Assembly (NCBI GenBank): GCA_030597645.1
Contig: JAUVRN010000070.1
Location: 1 to 8,109 of the forward strand
DNA: 8,109 bases
Direction of reading: 5' to 3'
Origin: Candidatus Zixiibacteriota bacterium
Lineage (GTDB): Bacteria; Zixibacteria; MSB-5A5; JAUVRN01
Positions 5,601-8,109 of this stretch are shown one piece after another. Both the position numbers and the translations under genes were made by a program. The number at the start of each line of letters is the position of its first letter. Within the stretch, counting starts at the first letter, position 1. The notes under the pieces are model-generated. The model did no database searches. It was not told the DNA's origin and saw nothing but the letters and a program-made list of their open reading frames with translations.

Positions 5601-6989
5601 TCAGGAAACGCGTTTGCGGAAGCGTGCCGCGCGGAGGCCCATCTCCTCGCGGTACTTGCTGACGGTACGGCGGGCGATTTGGATGCCCTCGGACCCCAGA
5701 TGCTGGTAGATCTCCTGGTCCGAGAGGGGCTTCTCAGGGTCTTCGGCCTTGATGAGCGTCCCGATCTTCTCCTTCACCATGCGCTTGGAGAGATCTTCGC
5801 CGGACTCCTGGGGCACACCCGCATTGAAGTAGTACTTGATCTCGAACACGCCGTGCGGCGTCTGCACGTACTTGTCGCTGGCCACGCGTGAAATCGTGGC
5901 CACGTTCATGCCGACGTGATCGGCCACTTGCTCCATAATGAGCGGTTTGAGGTACGAGGTCCCTTTCTCGAACCAATCGCGCTGAAAGTCGATGATCGAT
6001 TCCATCACGCGGATCATCGTGCCGCGCCGCTGATTGATGGCGTTGAGCAGCCAGCGCGCCTGGTCGAGTTTGCCGCGCACGTATTCCTTGGTGTCCTTGG
6101 GGGTGGTGTTGCCGCGCCGCAGCAGCGCACGGTACCCCTGGTTGACGCGAAGACGTGGGATGTTGCGGTCGTTGTGATAGACGATGAAATCCTCGCCCAC
6201 CCGTTCGACCACCAGATCGGGCACCACCGGTGCCGCCGCGCGCACGAAGAGGCCGGAGGCAGGCTGGGGGTTGAGTTGCCTGATGCCGTCCAGGGCGGTC
6301 TGTACATCCTCCACCGACACCGAGAGCGATTTGGCGATCTGCAGCGGCGACTTGCGGTCGAGCTGTTCCAGAAATTCGGCCACTACGCGATAGGCCATCG
6401 TGCCCTCTTCGCCGCGGACACGCAACTGAATGAGCAGTGACTCCTTGAGCGACCGCGCCCCGACGCCGGGCGGATCAAAAGTCTGAATGACGTCGAGCAT
6501 GTGTTCCACCCGGTCCGGTGGGATGCTCAGTTCCTCCGCCATCTCCTGGGTCGAAACACAGAGGTAACCGCGTTCGTCGATGTTGCCGATGATGTAGTCA
6601 CCCAGGATGCGATCCTCGGGCGCGATCTTGACAAAGGAGAGCTGCTCAGTGAGATGATCGTAGAGGGTCTTTTCGAGTGCCGGGCCGCGATCGAGTATCT
6701 CCTGTCGCTGCTCGCGTGAGCTCTTGGGCACGTACTCCATGTCGTCGCCGAGGTAGTCTTCCCAATCGATCTTGTCCATCTCCGGATCCGAGGTCTCCTC
6801 GGCGAGTTCATCCTCCTCGTCATCCGTGGTCTCTTCTTCGACTTCGAGCTCTTCGAGCATGGGATTGATGACGAGTTCCTGGCGGATGGTCTGCTCCAGG
6901 CGCAGAATCGGCATCTGCAGCAGCTTGAGCGACTGGATCAGCTGCGGCGCCAGCGTCTGGCGCAACGAGACGTTCAGACTCAGCTTCAT
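5601..6989 (-). CDS. rpoN: RNA polymerase sigma-54 factor
   Basis: Alternative sigma factor that recognises -24/-12 promoters and needs an AAA+ activator to open DNA. At 462 residues it is full length with all regions in order: Gln/Leu-rich region I (about 1-50, with L-R-Q-T-L-A-P-Q-L-I-Q-S-L-K-L-L-Q-M), acidic region II (about 46-88, many Asp and Glu), core-binding region III (from about 105, with I-D-E-R-G-Y-L at 137-143 and F-D-P-P-G-V-G-A-R at 171-179), the helix-turn-helix (about 353-372, V-A-D-H-V-G-M-N-V-A-T-I-S-R) and the RpoN box A-R-R-T-V-S-K-Y-R-E (439-448). The start is set by an in-frame TAG four codons upstream; no normal ribosome site is seen, only AAGGG about 20 bases away. 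It follows lptB after 71 bases that are locally AT-rich before the ATG. The downstream gap suggests its transcript may end or be separately controlled before glpX. Confidence 0.98.
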   Translation of the reverse strand: MKLSLNVSLRQTLAPQLIQSLKLLQMPILRLEQTIRQELVINPMLEELEVEEETTDDEEDELAEETSDPEMDKIDWEDYLGDDMEYVPKSSREQRQEILDRGPALEKTLYDHLTEQLSFVKIAPEDRILGDYIIGNIDERGYLCVSTQEMAEELSIPPDRVEHMLDVIQTFDPPGVGARSLKESLLIQLRVRGEEGTMAYRVVAEFLEQLDRKSPLQIAKSLSVSVEDVQTALDGIRQLNPQPASGLFVRAAAPVVPDLVVERVGEDFIVYHNDRNIPRLRVNQGYRALLRRGNTTPKDTKEYVRGKLDQARWLLNAINQRRGTMIRVMESIIDFQRDWFEKGTSYLKPLIMEQVADHVGMNVATISRVASDKYVQTPHGVFEIKYYFNAGVPQESGEDLSKRMVKEKIGTLIKAEDPEKPLSDQEIYQHLGSEGIQIARRTVSKYREEMGLRAARFRKRVS

Positions 6990-7060
6990 GTGGTTAAACT
7001 ATTGCTGCCCTTGTTATTAACATCCGCGGTCTCCACTCTAGATATCGGCACCCGGGATCC

Positions 7061-7801
7061 CTAGTTCAAGCGAAACTTCTCGCCCAGGTAGATTTTGCGA
7101 GCCTCCGGATCATTGGCCAGATACTCCGACGTGCCCGATTTGAGGATCTGGCCATCGCACATAATGTAGGCCCGGTCGCAGATGGACAAAGTCTCACGTA
7201 CATTGTGATCCGTGATGAGCACACCCAGCTCCTTTTGCTTGAGCCGGGCAATCACACGCTGAATATCCTCCACGGCGATCGGATCAATGCCGGCGAACGG
7301 CTCGTCCAGGAGCATGAACTTGGGATGCGTGACCAGGGCCCGGGTGATCTCCACGCGGCGGCGCTCACCGCCCGAGAGTTCAAATCCCCGATTCCTGGCA
7401 AGGTGCGCAATGTCCAGTTCGGCCAGCAGGCTGTCCAGACGCTCGCGCCGTTCGGCGCGTGACCCGGGCTGCAATTCCAGAATGGCTCGGATGTTGTCGC
7501 GCACGTTGAGGCGACGGAAGATGGACGGCTCCTGTGGAAGATACCCGATGCCCTCTCGGGCACGACGGTACATGGCCCAGTCCGACACGTCGGCGTCGTC
7601 GAGAATCACCTTCCCCGCATCCGGTTTGATGAACCCGGTGAGCATGTAGAACGTGGTGGTCTTGCCCGCACCGTTCGGGCCGAGCAGACCCACGACTTCG
7701 CCCTGTTGTATCTCGATGTCGACGCCGTCCACCACGGCGCGTCCGCGATAGGCCTTGATCAGGCCCTGTCCTAAGAGAGGCACACGGAAAGATACCGGCA
7801 T
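7061..7801 (-). CDS. lptB: LPS export ABC transporter ATPase
   Basis: Cytoplasmic ATPase that powers extraction of lipopolysaccharide from the inner membrane with LptF/G/C. The 246-residue product has every ABC element: Walker A G-P-N-G-A-G-K-T (41-48), Q-loop Gln90 in L-P-Q-E-P-S-I-F, signature L-S-G-G-E (142-146), Walker B F-M-L-L-D-E-P (162-168) with catalytic Glu167, and H-loop His199 in I-T-D-H-N-V-R-E-T. L-P-Q-E-P-S-I-F-R-R-L, F-A-G-I-D-P and the C-terminal Y-L-G-E-K-F-R-L are typical of LptB rather than other ABC families. The N-terminus carries about 8 residues more than most LptB; the ATG at 7801 is the first start after an in-frame TGA and has no clear ribosome site. lptA and lptC, often just upstream, are not there: a HEPN-motif gene is, across a 79-base gap with no convincing promoter. 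rpoN follows, the common lptB-rpoN order. Confidence 0.97.
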   Translation of the reverse strand: MPVSFRVPLLGQGLIKAYRGRAVVDGVDIEIQQGEVVGLLGPNGAGKTTTFYMLTGFIKPDAGKVILDDADVSDWAMYRRAREGIGYLPQEPSIFRRLNVRDNIRAILELQPGSRAERRERLDSLLAELDIAHLARNRGFELSGGERRRVEITRALVTHPKFMLLDEPFAGIDPIAVEDIQRVIARLKQKELGVLITDHNVRETLSICDRAYIMCDGQILKSGTSEYLANDPEARKIYLGEKFRLN

Positions 7802-7880
7802 GCAAATTGCTGTGCAAGGGACTCGGCCGGATGACAGGATTCAGATGAAAGGGGGAACCGTACGTGCAATATGCGTGGTA

Positions 7881-8109
7881 CTAGAGGCGCAGCACGCGGT
7901 CGACGTTTTCCGAGAGAAGGACCACGAGATCGAAGTTGTGCGCCACGATGTCCTGAGCGTGCGCCAGGTCGTTGCGCAGGGCCTGGAGCTGCTTGACCAC
8001 GTCCAGGGCGCGCGTGCGCGAAGGAAACTCGAAGATCTCCCGGAGCTGCGGACTCCGCGCCACGATCTCACCCCGGTCACCGAACTGCAGGCACGCCAGC
8101 AGACCCAGC
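7881..8109 (-). CDS. C-terminal fragment of a protein with a HEPN-type R-x4-H motif
   Basis: The frame is open from the right edge to the TAG at 7881, giving the last 75 residues of a longer protein. A GTG at 8063 is an internal codon that could be mistaken for a start; the residues before it (L-G-L-L-A-C-L-Q-F-G-D-R-G-E-I) read as coding and continue the pattern. The fragment is all-helical in character. R-T-R-A-L-D-V-V-K-Q-L-Q-A-L is followed by R-N-D-L-A-H (fragment residues 45-50), which fits the R-x4-H signature of HEPN domains with the polar residue after Arg, then A-Q-D-I-V and a Leu/Val-rich last helix. Such C-terminal domains occur in bacterial proteins with CBS or regulatory N-terminal domains, but nothing upstream is visible, so the function is unassigned. 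It is on the same strand as lptB. Confidence 0.7.
   Translation of the reverse strand, partial: LGLLACLQFGDRGEIVARSPQLREIFEFPSRTRALDVVKQLQALRNDLAHAQDIVAHNFDLVVLLSENVDRVLRL

Overview
The window is about 8.1 kb of high-GC DNA (above 60% by eye), densely packed with bacterial chromosomal housekeeping genes. The organism is Gram-negative: it carries lptB (lipopolysaccharide export ATPase) and an outer-membrane-type TPR lipoprotein. The combination of lptB, rpoN, a short hibernation factor and HPr kinase with a DUF5683-type membrane protein, and a lipoprotein whose mature N-terminus reads C-V-Y-F-N-T-F-F-N-A, suggests an uncultivated lineage near the FCB group (Zixibacteria, Latescibacteria, Eisenbacteria or Krumholzibacteria-like). 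That placement is inference; there is no rRNA or other phylogenetic marker beyond the proteins themselves. No mobile element, CRISPR array, tRNA or rRNA is visible.

Layout. On the minus strand, read from the right edge: the C-terminal end of a protein with a HEPN-type R-x4-H motif (7881-8109, cut by the edge), lptB (7061-7801), rpoN (5601-6989), a 168-base regulatory gap, glpX (4479-5432), hpf (4076-4426) and hprK (3104-4072). This resembles the classical lptB-rpoN-hpf-ptsN order of Proteobacteria, but a class II fructose-1,6-bisphosphatase gene is inserted and HPr kinase/phosphorylase follows hpf where a PTS IIA gene (ptsN) would be. On the plus strand, a two-gene unit converges on hprK: a diacylglycerol-kinase-like protein that has lost its ATP-binding motif (1478-2431), overlapping by ATGA a secreted or membrane DUF5683-like protein with a 13-residue tandem repeat (2428-3090). 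Divergent from it on the minus strand is a sirtuin deacylase (620-1387), overlapping by ATGA a BamD-like TPR lipoprotein (1-623, cut by the left edge). The two divergent units share a 90-base gap with a near-palindromic -10 element that reads TATAAT leftward and TATTAT rightward.

How it fits together. The glpX-hpf-hprK block joins gluconeogenesis, ribosome hibernation and carbon-status signalling behind the sigma-54 gene. The gap in front of glpX holds three related inverted half-sites that can pair in two mutually exclusive ways, plus a loose sigma-54-like -24/-12 match. The most notable items are the apparently dead lipid-kinase paralogue, the competing inverted repeats upstream of glpX, and the HprK-for-PtsN arrangement. 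No clearly new multi-gene defence or mobile system is visible.
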